From Cohnella hashimotonis (GTDB lineage: Bacteria > Bacillota > Bacilli > Paenibacillales > Paenibacillaceae): 64,000 nt of DNA. The position numbers and the translations under genes are program-made. This document shows positions 7,145 through 18,704 of the stretch, one piece after another. The stretch is from the NCBI RefSeq assembly GCF_030014955.1, contig NZ_JAGRPV010000001.1, forward strand, positions 5,146,001 through 5,210,000, written 5' to 3'. Position 1 is the stretch's first letter. Every line of letters starts with the position of its first letter. Under the pieces are notes generated by a model, which saw nothing but the letters and a program-made list of their open reading frames with translations, had not been told where the DNA came from and ran no database searches.

Positions 7145-7159
7145 GTAAAGAACTCTTAT

Positions 7160-7189
7160 AATATAGCACACCCTTCTCCCTCAGTGCAA
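7160..7189 (-). promoter_or_regulatory. Sigma-A-type promoter of tRNA-Lys copy 2
   Basis: On the minus strand TTGCAC (7184-7189) and TATATT (7160-7165) are separated by 18 bp, the same geometry as copy 1. The remaining bases up to the ABC-F start at 7375 hold no other feature I can support. Confidence 0.75.
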
Positions 7190-7374
7190 GTCCAAATTCA
7201 GAAAAATTTTCGAAAGGTCGAACAGCGAACGTTTTACGCCGATACGGACGGCCCTTAAGCGGCATTCGCCGTGAGAAAACGGTTGTTACCGTACAGGCGA
7301 CTGCCGCCGGGAATATGTTATGATACGTTTAATTCCTGTCATCTCCTATATAAATATAAAGCGAGTGGTAACCC

Positions 7375-9330
7375 ATGGCGACGATTGTTACGGTCGAGCA
7401 TTTGACTAAAAGCTACGGGGACAAGGTCCTCTTTGAAGACATCTCCTTCGGCATCGAGGAAGGCGACAAAATCGGCATCATCGGCGTAAACGGAACCGGT
7501 AAGTCCAGCCTGCTGAAGGCGGTCGCGGGCATCGAGCCTGCCGATGCCGGCCGGATCAGCGCGGCCGGACGCACGCGCATCCGCATGCTCGCGCAGGATC
7601 CGGTCTTTGCGCCCGGGGAGACGGCGCTATCGCACGTGCTCGGCGGCGATTCGCCGCAGCTCGCCGCGCTTCGCGCATACGCGGCTGCGCTCGAAGCGCT
7701 GGAGCGCGAGCCCGAGCGGGCCGGCCTGCAGGAGAAGCTGATCGCGGCCAGCCAGAAGATGGACGAGCTAGACGCCTGGACGATGGAGACCGATGCCAAG
7801 ACTGCGCTGGCCAGGCTCGGCATCACGAGCTTCGATATGCCGGTAGACACAATGTCCGGCGGCCAGCGCAAGCGCGTCGCGATGGCGGCGGCGCTCCTCC
7901 AGCCGTCCGATCTGCTCATCCTGGACGAGCCGACCAACCATATCGACAACGAGTCGGTCTCCTGGCTCGAGAGCATGCTGCAGAAGCGCCGCGGCGCCCT
8001 GCTCATGGTCACGCACGACCGCTACTTCCTGGACCGGGTGAGTAATCGCATCCTGGAGCTGGACCGCGGGCGCGCCTTCTTCTATGAAGCGAACTACAGC
8101 CGCTTCCTGGAGCTGAAGCTCGAGCGCGAGGAGCGCGAGGCGGCCTCCGAGGCCAAGCGCAAAAACCTGCTGCGCAACGAGCTCGCCTGGATCCGCCGCG
8201 GCGCGCAGGCCCGCTCAACGAAGCAGAAGGCGCGCATCGACCGGTACGAGGCGCTGAAGGCCAACGCGCCCAAGGCATCGGCCGGCAAGCTCGACATTTC
8301 GATCGCCTCCTCCCGGCTCGGCCGCAAGATCGTGGAGCTTGACGATATGTCCAAGCGTTACGGCGACCGCACGCTGATCGACGGCTTCAGCTACACGGCC
8401 GTGCCGGAGGATCGCGTCGGCATCGTCGGCCGCAACGGCACCGGCAAGTCGACGCTGCTCAAGCTGATCGCCGGCCGCCTGCAGCCGGATGGCGGCTTGG
8501 TGGAGCTCGGCGACACCGTCCGGATCGGCTGGTTTTCCCAGGAGCATGAGGAAATGGACGAGAACCTGCGGGTCATCGAATATATCCGCGAAGGCGCGGA
8601 GCAGATTACGACGGCGGAGGGCGAGCAAATCTCGGCCGCGCAGATGCTGGAGCGCTTCCTGTTCCCGCCTTCGGCGCAGTGGACCCAAATCTCCAGGCTG
8701 TCCGGCGGGGAAAAGCGTCGGCTGCAGCTGCTGCGCGTACTGACCGAAGCGCCGAACGTGCTGCTGCTCGACGAGCCGACCAACGACCTGGATATCGCGA
8801 CGCTGTCGGTGCTCGAGGATTATCTGGACGACTTCCCCGGCGTCGTATTCGTCGTCTCGCACGATCGCTACTTCCTCGACCGGACGGTCGATCGCATATT
8901 CGGGTTCGAAGGCGGCGGCGTTATCCGGCAGCATACCGGCAACTACTCGGATTACCAGGCGTACGCGGAAAAGCAGCTGGCGCTCGAGGCGGCGGCTCAG
9001 AACGCGGCGACGGCGAAAAAGCCGGCGACGACCGCTTCTGCGGATCCGGCTTCAGGCTCCGCTGCCGACGCGCGCGCAAGCGGCAAAGCGCTGAAAATGT
9101 CTTACAAGGACCAAAAGGACTACGAGCAGATCGACGGCTGGATCGCCGAAGCCGAGGAGCGAATGGCCGATCTGGGCAAGCAGATGGAAGACGCCGCGAG
9201 CGACTCTTACCGGCTGCAGCAGCTCACGACGGAGCTGGCCGAGCAGGAGGCGAAGCTGGACGGCCTGCTCGAGCGATGGACGGAGCTTAACGAGCTCGCG
9301 GAAGCGATCGCGGCGCAGAAGAAAAACTGA
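7375..9330 (+). CDS. ABC-F family ATPase (Uup/YfmR-like)
   Basis: 651 residues with two ATP-binding cassettes and no membrane domain. NBD1 has Walker A GVNGTGKSS (about residue 40), signature MSGGQRKRV and Walker B LLILDEPTNHID. NBD2 has Walker A GRNGTGKST (about 353), signature LSGGEKRRL and LLLDEPTNDLD. Both are followed by the H-loop SHDRYFLDR or THDRYFLDR. A charged inter-domain linker of about 70 residues (215-300) and a C-terminal coiled coil (about 585-651) match the Uup/YfmR branch. ABC-F proteins act on the ribosome, relieving stalled translation or protecting against antibiotics; the Uup/YfmR branch is housekeeping rather than resistance. The ribosome site before ATG 7375 is weak (GAGTGG). 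Confidence 0.93.
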   Translation: MATIVTVEHLTKSYGDKVLFEDISFGIEEGDKIGIIGVNGTGKSSLLKAVAGIEPADAGRISAAGRTRIRMLAQDPVFAPGETALSHVLGGDSPQLAALRAYAAALEALEREPERAGLQEKLIAASQKMDELDAWTMETDAKTALARLGITSFDMPVDTMSGGQRKRVAMAAALLQPSDLLILDEPTNHIDNESVSWLESMLQKRRGALLMVTHDRYFLDRVSNRILELDRGRAFFYEANYSRFLELKLEREEREAASEAKRKNLLRNELAWIRRGAQARSTKQKARIDRYEALKANAPKASAGKLDISIASSRLGRKIVELDDMSKRYGDRTLIDGFSYTAVPEDRVGIVGRNGTGKSTLLKLIAGRLQPDGGLVELGDTVRIGWFSQEHEEMDENLRVIEYIREGAEQITTAEGEQISAAQMLERFLFPPSAQWTQISRLSGGEKRRLQLLRVLTEAPNVLLLDEPTNDLDIATLSVLEDYLDDFPGVVFVVSHDRYFLDRTVDRIFGFEGGGVIRQHTGNYSDYQAYAEKQLALEAAAQNAATAKKPATTASADPASGSAADARASGKALKMSYKDQKDYEQIDGWIAEAEERMADLGKQMEDAASDSYRLQQLTTELAEQEAKLDGLLERWTELNELAEAIAAQKKN

Positions 9331-9343
9331 AGGCGAAATACAA

Positions 9344-9381
9344 GAAGGACCGGATCGATCGCGAGATTGATTCGGTCCTTC
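9344..9381. terminator. Hairpin terminator between convergent genes
   Basis: GAAGGACCG (9344-9352) pairs with CGGTCCTTC (9373-9381), with partial pairing of the intervening ATC/GAT bases. It follows the ABC-F stop by 14 bases and precedes the 3' end of the minus-strand gene, so it may serve both. The U-tract is short in either direction. Confidence 0.6.
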
Positions 9382-9416
9382 AATTTATGGAAAGAACGTT
9401 GCCGATAAAAACATCG

Positions 9417-10430
9417 TTACTTCAACTCGACCTTAACCGCCGTATAAGACGAAGTCCACATGCCAGTTACCCAAGCTCTGATCGTTTTCCCGACCATCCG
9501 TTCGGTGAATACGCGCTCCACTTCGCTTCCTTCTATGAGCAGCTTCGCATCCTCAAAAAGGGAGATGGTCAGCGGGTACTCCCTCGCTATGCCGCGGAAC
9601 GCCCCCGACACCTGAATCGTCTTGCTGGCCGTGTCGACTTTTTCGACGACGCCTTGGATATCCGGATCGCGGGTGCAGCACTCGGCGACATCGATTTCCA
9701 ATGGAAACGCCTCGCCCGCGATGCGGTATATTGCAGCCCTGACGGCGGTAAGCTCCGCATCGCCAAGCTTCCTTTCCACCTCCCCGTAGCTTCGGATTTG
9801 CAGCAGCACCCGCCGGTTTTCCACGCTTCCGCTCAGCGACATCGCGCCCAGACCGTCCATAAGCTCGGCTTGGCGCTCGAAGACGGCGTCCATCAATTGC
9901 GCGAGCCGCTTGTCGGGCCATTCCTCCGTCTCCTCTTCGACCCTCTCGTAATCCACGCGCACGGTGAAAGGAGAACCGCCCGCCGCGATGCGTGCGCCGA
10001 GAGGCAGGCTGACCGATCCGAGCGGGACATAAAGCGTGCCAGCGCTCATCGAAGCGGGCTGGCTCAACAAATATTCCTCGCCGTTAAAGACGAATTTGGA
10101 GGCGCCCGCCGTAATCGCCGCAGTATTGCCGTCTATCGTCGCGGTCGCGACATTCGTATCGTCTTCCCATTTCACCTGACCGCCAAGCGCGGAGAAAAAG
10201 GGGCGAAAGGGTACGAGCGTACGCCCTTGCCGAATCTTCGCGGGAATCTCGACGCTTGCTGCTTCGCCGACGGTCACGATCACCTTGACCGGGGTCTGCG
10301 CCGCCTTGGCAGCCACGGGTATTGCACCTGCCGTAAGCGCAGGAATGCCAGCAGCCGCCACCGCTCCCGGCATAACCGGCATCGACAGCAGCAGCGCCGC
10401 CGCAGCCATCAAGCTCGTCCAATTTCCCAT
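9417..10430 (-). CDS. Secreted protein with copper-amine-oxidase-like stalk domain
   Basis: 337 residues. A signal peptide ends near AVAAAG or VAAKAA (residues about 25-45). Residues about 45-155 form the stalk domain seen in many Paenibacillaceae secreted proteins (KIRQGRTLVPFRPFFSALGG, then GTLYVPLGSVSLPLG). The C-terminal half is mixed alpha/beta with a Cys-Cys pair (AECCTRDPDIQG) and no recognised enzyme motif. ATG 10430 has AGGAGG nine bases upstream; the ATG at 10439 touches that site and is unlikely. It stands alone and convergent to the ABC-F gene. The function is not known; cell-wall binding is the usual guess for the stalk domain. Confidence 0.8.
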   Translation of the reverse strand: MGNWTSLMAAAALLLSMPVMPGAVAAAGIPALTAGAIPVAAKAAQTPVKVIVTVGEAASVEIPAKIRQGRTLVPFRPFFSALGGQVKWEDDTNVATATIDGNTAAITAGASKFVFNGEEYLLSQPASMSAGTLYVPLGSVSLPLGARIAAGGSPFTVRVDYERVEEETEEWPDKRLAQLMDAVFERQAELMDGLGAMSLSGSVENRRVLLQIRSYGEVERKLGDAELTAVRAAIYRIAGEAFPLEIDVAECCTRDPDIQGVVEKVDTASKTIQVSGAFRGIAREYPLTISLFEDAKLLIEGSEVERVFTERMVGKTIRAWVTGMWTSSYTAVKVELK

Positions 10431-10690
10431 TATCCTCATCCTCCTGCCGGTTCACATTATTTCTAAAGGATAAATGGAATTTTTAAACAAAACAAGATGC
10501 TGTCTTCCGTTTATATTCTCAAGAAAGACCGGACTTCCAATGCGCACGCCTCCTGCGTAAATACGATATTATTCAACACAAAACAGATAAAAAGACGCAG
10601 AAGTTGCATGCATATGATGCGTCCTACGGTTCACAAAACCACGGGCAGACGGTAAAATAAAGCTATATTTGGAAGGAGCGGAGAACTCGC

Positions 10691-11218
10691 ATGACGATTC
10701 GAACGATACTGCCGTTCGGCGAAGAGCTGCTGCGGAAAAAGTCGAAGCCCGCCGATGGCATCACGCCGCGCATCGAAAAGCTGCTGGACGACATGGCGGA
10801 GACGCTCTATGCGACGGACGGGCGGGCCGGACTCGCGGCGCCGCAGATCGGCATTTTGCGACGGGTGATTGTCATGGATTGCGGCGACGGACTGATCGAG
10901 CTGGTGAACCCGGAGATCTTGGAGATGAAAGGCGAACAGGTCGGAGCCGAAGCGTGCCTGTCCTTTCCGGGCTATGCCGGCATCGTGAAGCGCGCGAGCG
11001 AGATTACGATCACGACGCTGAACCGGCAGGGTGAGACCGAGACGATCCGTGCCGAGGGCTTCCTGGCCCGCTGCATCCAGCACGAGATCGATCACCTCGA
11101 CGGCATCCTCTTCATCGATCGCGTCCACGGCGCCACCTTGTATCATGAGGAAAACGGGGACAAAATCTCGATCCATCAAGTGAGGAAAATCGCAGGTCCG
11201 GCGCCTGCCGTTCGCTAG
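10691..11218 (+). CDS. def: Peptide deformylase
   Basis: 175 residues containing all three deformylase motifs: AGLAAPQIG (motif 1, with Ala in place of the usual first Gly), EACLSFPG (motif 2, with the metal-binding Cys) and HEIDHLDG (motif 3, two metal-binding His and the catalytic Glu). The enzyme removes the formyl group from nascent polypeptides at the ribosome. GGAAGGAGCGG lies before ATG 10691. The roughly 250 bases upstream contain no gene. It is not next to fmt or other translation genes, which suggests it may be one of two deformylases in this genome. Confidence 0.95.
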   Translation: MTIRTILPFGEELLRKKSKPADGITPRIEKLLDDMAETLYATDGRAGLAAPQIGILRRVIVMDCGDGLIELVNPEILEMKGEQVGAEACLSFPGYAGIVKRASEITITTLNRQGETETIRAEGFLARCIQHEIDHLDGILFIDRVHGATLYHEENGDKISIHQVRKIAGPAPAVR

Positions 11219-11288
11219 TCTTTTACCGAATCCTATCCCATGTCGTCCAAAGGGGAATACCCGTCTGATTGCCAACAAATTCAGTTCC

Positions 11289-14981
<3,693 letters not shown>

Positions 14982-14988
14982 TAAGAAT

Positions 14989-15018
14989 AGCCGGGCGATC
15001 CGTTCGCCCGGCTTTTTT
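14989..15018 (+). terminator. Intrinsic terminator of the transporter fusion gene
   Basis: AGCCGGGCGA (14989-14998) pairs with TCGCCCGGCT, closed by a short loop and followed by a run of six T. It lies eight bases past the stop. Confidence 0.95.
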
Positions 15019-15131
15019 CTGTTCTATCGACTATCTGCGCCAGGGACCGATACTGTCGCCTGCATTCGGCGAGCGAGACGAGAAAACCCCTCACGAACTT
15101 GCAGCTCATATAAAAGAGCACTAAACACAAA

Positions 15132-15163
15132 GGGATGAAGCAGAACGATTCCTGCTTCATCCC
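15132..15163 (-). terminator. Long perfect hairpin, probable minus-strand terminator
   Basis: GGGATGAAGCAG (15132-15143) and CTGCTTCATCCC (15152-15163) form a perfect 12-bp stem with an eight-base loop. On the minus strand it is followed by TTTGTGTTT. It lies past the hairpin repeat array downstream of the oxidoreductase gene at 15409. The bases 15019-15131 hold nothing I recognise. Confidence 0.6.
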
Positions 15164-15164
15164 G

Positions 15165-15390
15165 AGAGAGACGGAAAAACCGTTAACTCACACGCTACCC
15201 CGGCCGACACGGCCGAGATAGCGGGAAAAACCGGTTAACTCGCACGTCAACCCAGCCCACACGGCCGAGATAGCCGGAAAAACCGGCTATCTCGCACGTC
15301 AACCCAGCCCCCGCGGCCAGATAGCCGGAAAACCGGCTATCTCGCACGTCAACTCAGCTAACACCCCATCCCGGCCTACACGGCCGAGTT
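15165..15390. repeat. About 51-bp tandem repeat of hairpin units
   Basis: At least four units start near 15165, 15215, 15267 and 15317 (steps of 50, 52 and about 50), with a degraded fifth near 15386. Each unit has an inverted repeat around an A-run and a conserved spacer (CGCACGTCAACCCAGCC type). The best copy is GAGATAGCCGG-AAAAA-CCGGCTATCTC (15267-15293); the next has 10-bp arms and an AAAA loop (15319-15342). Earlier units are partly mispaired (CCGGTTAACTC). The array begins directly past the stop of the oxidoreductase gene at 15409 and could act as a transcript 3'-end or be a decaying intergenic repeat family. Confidence 0.85.
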
Positions 15391-15408
15391 ACACGAAAAC
15401 AACCGCGA

Positions 15409-16494
15409 TCACTCCGGCAGCTTGATCTCGACCTCGCGGCGCTGATCCGCCGAGCGCAGTACGCCGTCGATGATCGCCTGCTGGATCAGGATCTGCTCTG
15501 CAGGAATCGGCGCCGGACGACCGTCGCGCACGGCTTCGGCGAAGTCGCGGACCTTCTCGTAGAACAGGTCGAGCGAATGTCCGATCAACGGCACGGCCGT
15601 CGAGGTTTGGCCGCCGAAGTCGTCGTGATACAGCGTCATGCTGCCGATCGCGCCGTCCCAGACGCCAGACCACGGACCGGAGCCCGCAGGCGTTACCTTG
15701 AGGCCGGCATCGGTGCCGAGGAACATCGTGGCGCCCAGCGTATCCATATGCATCGCCCAGGAGATCTTGAACTGAAGCACGAGGTCGTTATCGAATCGGA
15801 CCATCGCCACGCCGAAGTCCTCGACCTCGAACTTCGAAGCTTCCTTGTGATAAAGCGGGTTCGTGCCGAAGTGGTTCGACGTGAACGCGGATACCGATAC
15901 CGGGCGTGGATAACCGAGCGTGTTCAGCGCCATGTCGAGCGAGTAGCAGCCGATGTCCGCCATCGCGCCGGCGCCTGCAAGCGCCTTGCTGATGAACGTG
16001 CCGCCAGGCATGCCGCGCCGGCGTCCGCCGCCCGTTTCCGCATAATACACATTGCCAAGGCGTCCGGATTGGATAATATCCTGCAGCAGCTTCATGTTCG
16101 GATCGTAGCGAGGCTGGAACCCGATCGACAGCATGCCGTCGTGGGATTTCACCGTCTGTACCATGTCCAGCGCTTCTTCAAGCGTGACCGACATCGGTTT
16201 TTCCAGCAGCACCTTCTTGCCTGCGCGCACCGCATCGACGCTCGTACGGTGGTGGGACGCGTTCGGGGTACAGATGCTGACGGCATCGAGATCGTGCGCG
16301 AGCAGCTCGGTGTGGCTGTCGTACGCGCCTGCGCCGACGAGTTCTTCCCGCTCCGCGAATTCGCGCGCCCTGCCCGGCAGCACGTCGGCAACCGCTACGA
16401 TGTCTACGTACGGCAGCTTGCGGTAAGCCATGACGTGGTAACGCGCGATGCCGCCCGTTCCGATAATGCCGACTTTAATTCTTTTTTCGCTCAT
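15409..16494 (-). CDS. Gfo/Idh/MocA family NAD(P)-dependent oxidoreductase
   Basis: 361 residues. The Rossmann motif GIIGTGGIARYH is at the N-terminus and the family Lys motif VLLEKPMSVTLEEA lies near residue 98. The C-terminal substrate domain includes GAGAMADIGCYSLDMAL. The family oxidises or reduces cyclic sugars, inositols or their derivatives. GAGGAGACA precedes the ATG at 16494. It overlaps the upstream AraC regulator by 20 bp and is followed by the hairpin repeat array. Together with the second oxidoreductase of this operon it suggests catabolism of an unidentified sugar or polyol, possibly induced by the AraC protein. Confidence 0.92.
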   Translation of the reverse strand: MSEKRIKVGIIGTGGIARYHVMAYRKLPYVDIVAVADVLPGRAREFAEREELVGAGAYDSHTELLAHDLDAVSICTPNASHHRTSVDAVRAGKKVLLEKPMSVTLEEALDMVQTVKSHDGMLSIGFQPRYDPNMKLLQDIIQSGRLGNVYYAETGGGRRRGMPGGTFISKALAGAGAMADIGCYSLDMALNTLGYPRPVSVSAFTSNHFGTNPLYHKEASKFEVEDFGVAMVRFDNDLVLQFKISWAMHMDTLGATMFLGTDAGLKVTPAGSGPWSGVWDGAIGSMTLYHDDFGGQTSTAVPLIGHSLDLFYEKVRDFAEAVRDGRPAPIPAEQILIQQAIIDGVLRSADQRREVEIKLPE

Positions 16495-17512
16495 GATGAT
16501 CTGTCTCCTCTTCCGGCGCGCCTGGCTGCCTTATGCCGTGCAAGCGGCGATAAGCCGATGGCGTCATGCCGAACTTATGTTTAAATACCGGGTATAAATA
16601 GTTTGGGTTGCCGTAGCCGTGACCGGCGGCGATCGTCTCGACGGGACTTGACGAGCTGAGCAGCTCCTCCGCGATCCGCTGCAGCCGGACATGCTCCACC
16701 CAATCGCGGAACGCAGTCCCGCCCTCGCTTCGGAAAATCCGCTGGAGCTGTCGCGGGCTGACCTGTACCCGCTCGGCGACCTCGTCAAGCGAGATCGGGC
16801 GGGCCGCGTTGTCCTCGATGTACTGCACCGCAAGACGAAAGCGATGGTCGTTCATGTCCCGCGCGGGAATGCTGCCGGCGGCTTCGGGTGCGGCATGCGC
16901 GCGGGCTGCGCGCAGCAGAATCTGTACGATGTGCTGCTTGAGCGTCGTATAAAACCCGACCGGCTGGTCCTCCCAGGCCCGGTAAGCGTCGAGAAACGCG
17001 TTCATCCCGTGATAGCGGTCGAGCGCAGGCACGGCCGGCATTGTCTGCAAAATAGCCAGGCACTCGTCCGCCTCTCTCCGCTCGAGAGAATCTCCCCACT
17101 CCGCATCCGTGCCGGCATCGTCCAGCCTCGTAATTTCGCAGTGAAGGCACAGTTCGTACATCGGCTCTTCGGGACCCGAGCGCTGCTCGTGCACGACGTC
17201 GGGACCGGTGAGATAGAACAAGCCTTCCTGCAGCGGGTAGGTCGCATCCCCGACGATCAACGTGCCCTTGCCCTTCGGAATAAAATGAAATTCATACTCC
17301 GAATGCTTGTGCGCCGCAATGACTTGACCCGGCGCGAAGCTCGTCAGATGGCAGCGCAGCACCCGAATGCCAAGACCGCCCCACCGGAAGCGAAGGTCCA
17401 GCCGGTCCAGCGCGTCCCAGCGGCGCTTCATGCGTGCGAAGGCGAACGGCGGCTCTGCAATCCTGCGCTCCGCCTGCTGCGCTTCGGTCCGGTTCGGGGT
17501 TTGGCCGCTCAT
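16475..17512 (-). CDS. AraC family regulator with cupin sensor domain
   Basis: 345 residues. The N-terminal half is an AraC-type cupin (GQVIAAHKHSEYEFHFIPKGKG, residues about 62-85). The C-terminal 100 residues are the double helix-turn-helix (ISLDEVAERVQVSPRQLQRIF and VETIAAGHGYGNPNYLYPVFKHKFGMTPSAYR). Such regulators sense a sugar in the cupin pocket and usually activate adjacent catabolic genes. It lies between two Gfo/Idh/MocA genes, overlapping one by 20 bp and separated from the other by 6 bp, so it is co-transcribed with its likely targets. The quasi-palindrome at 18594-18618 is a candidate site. Confidence 0.93.
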   Translation of the reverse strand: MSGQTPNRTEAQQAERRIAEPPFAFARMKRRWDALDRLDLRFRWGGLGIRVLRCHLTSFAPGQVIAAHKHSEYEFHFIPKGKGTLIVGDATYPLQEGLFYLTGPDVVHEQRSGPEEPMYELCLHCEITRLDDAGTDAEWGDSLERREADECLAILQTMPAVPALDRYHGMNAFLDAYRAWEDQPVGFYTTLKQHIVQILLRAARAHAAPEAAGSIPARDMNDHRFRLAVQYIEDNAARPISLDEVAERVQVSPRQLQRIFRSEGGTAFRDWVEHVRLQRIAEELLSSSSPVETIAAGHGYGNPNYLYPVFKHKFGMTPSAYRRLHGIRQPGAPEEETDHHERKKN

Positions 17513-17518
17513 CGGCGA

Positions 17519-18511
17519 TTAGCCCTCCAGATCGGACAAGCGCACCGATTTGCCCTCGGCGGCGGCGCGATTCGCGGCTTCCATAATGCGTGTTAGGTCG
17601 AGCGCATATTCAATGTTTTCAGTCGCCTCGGTGCCCGCTTCGATATGGCCGACCCACTGCTCGAACGCGAACGGAAGACGGTCGCCTACCGGCACTTCCG
17701 TCCACACCTTTTCCGAATCCTGCGTGCTGCGTACCAAAATCTTCTCCTCCGGAAATCCGTACAGCAGCGTGCCGTCGGTACCGTGAAGCTCGATAGAAAA
17801 CGGCGAGTGGCTGTTCACGAAGCCGGCTTCCGCGATGCCGACCGCACCGTCCGAATAAGCGAAGACGGCAACCGCGTTGTCCTCAACCTCGCGACCGCTT
17901 ACGAAGCCGAAGGTAGCGCTTACGGACTCCGGCAGGCCGAGGAATTTGCGCACCAGATATACCGGATGGCAGCCCAGATCGATGAGCGCGCCGCCGCCGC
18001 ATTGTTCCTTCGAGTAAAAATGGGCAGGCAGCCAGTTCGCGGTCGATCCGTTGTGGGACAGCCTTACCCGCGCCAGCGTCAGCTTGCCCAGCTTGCCGGA
18101 GGCGATCACTTCCAGAATCGATTGCGTATAGCCGTCATAGAGACGGGGCAGGGATACTGCCAATTTAACGCCGGCATCGCGGACGGCGGCAGCGATCTCG
18201 TTTGCTTCGGATACGGTTGTGGCTACGACTTTTTCGGTGAAAATATGCTTGCCCGCACGCGCGGCCTTCACCATGACGTCTCTGTGCATATTCGTCGGCG
18301 CGTCGACGACGACAGCGTCGATATCGTCGCGCGCGAGCAGTTCGTCCAGATTCGCAATAAAGGGAACGCCATACTTGGCGGCCTTCTCCGCGCCCCGGTC
18401 GGGCAGCTCGTCCCAGATCGCGGCGATCTCCGTATTCGGATGGCTCAGCACCTGTTTCGTATAATCCTCTGCGTGTACGTGCCAGTAGCTCAACATGCCG
18501 ATTCGAATCAT
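17519..18511 (-). CDS. Gfo/Idh/MocA family oxidoreductase (first gene of operon)
   Basis: 330 residues. The N-terminal domain starts with IRIGMLSYWHVHAEDY, a Rossmann start lacking the usual GxGxxG glycines. The family Lys motif is GKHIFTEKVVATT, with Val where the common form has Pro. The substrate domain keeps GGGALIDLGCHPVYL. The degenerate nucleotide loop and the altered EKP motif suggest a divergent subgroup; it may still bind NAD. GAAGGGAGAGAG precedes the ATG at 18511. It leads the operon with the AraC regulator and the second oxidoreductase, divergent from an M20 hydrolase gene. Confidence 0.88.
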   Translation of the reverse strand: MIRIGMLSYWHVHAEDYTKQVLSHPNTEIAAIWDELPDRGAEKAAKYGVPFIANLDELLARDDIDAVVVDAPTNMHRDVMVKAARAGKHIFTEKVVATTVSEANEIAAAVRDAGVKLAVSLPRLYDGYTQSILEVIASGKLGKLTLARVRLSHNGSTANWLPAHFYSKEQCGGGALIDLGCHPVYLVRKFLGLPESVSATFGFVSGREVEDNAVAVFAYSDGAVGIAEAGFVNSHSPFSIELHGTDGTLLYGFPEEKILVRSTQDSEKVWTEVPVGDRLPFAFEQWVGHIEAGTEATENIEYALDLTRIMEAANRAAAEGKSVRLSDLEG

Positions 18512-18593
18512 TTTGACTGCTCTCTCCCTTCAAATATACGACACTACCACAAGATATCACGGACCGACACCCGATTTAAATGCAATTTCGTGT

Positions 18594-18618
18594 CATGTGG
18601 ACTATAATTATACGACAT
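18594..18618. promoter_or_regulatory. Overlapping divergent -10 elements in a quasi-palindrome
   Basis: TATAATTATA (18603-18612) contains TATAAT on the plus strand (18603-18608) and on the minus strand (18607-18612). It is flanked by CATGTGGAC on the left and CGACATG on the right, giving a near-palindrome. The genes to left and right are divergently transcribed. No -35 of good quality is visible on either side, as expected for an activator-dependent promoter pair, but that is inference. Confidence 0.5.
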
Positions 18619-18704
18619 GCCCCCTCTTCATTTTAACTGAAGTCGCGATTGTGTTAAACTTCGCGGTAGACGCCTTTTATATGGAAAAGAGAGAAGGAAA
18701 CAAG

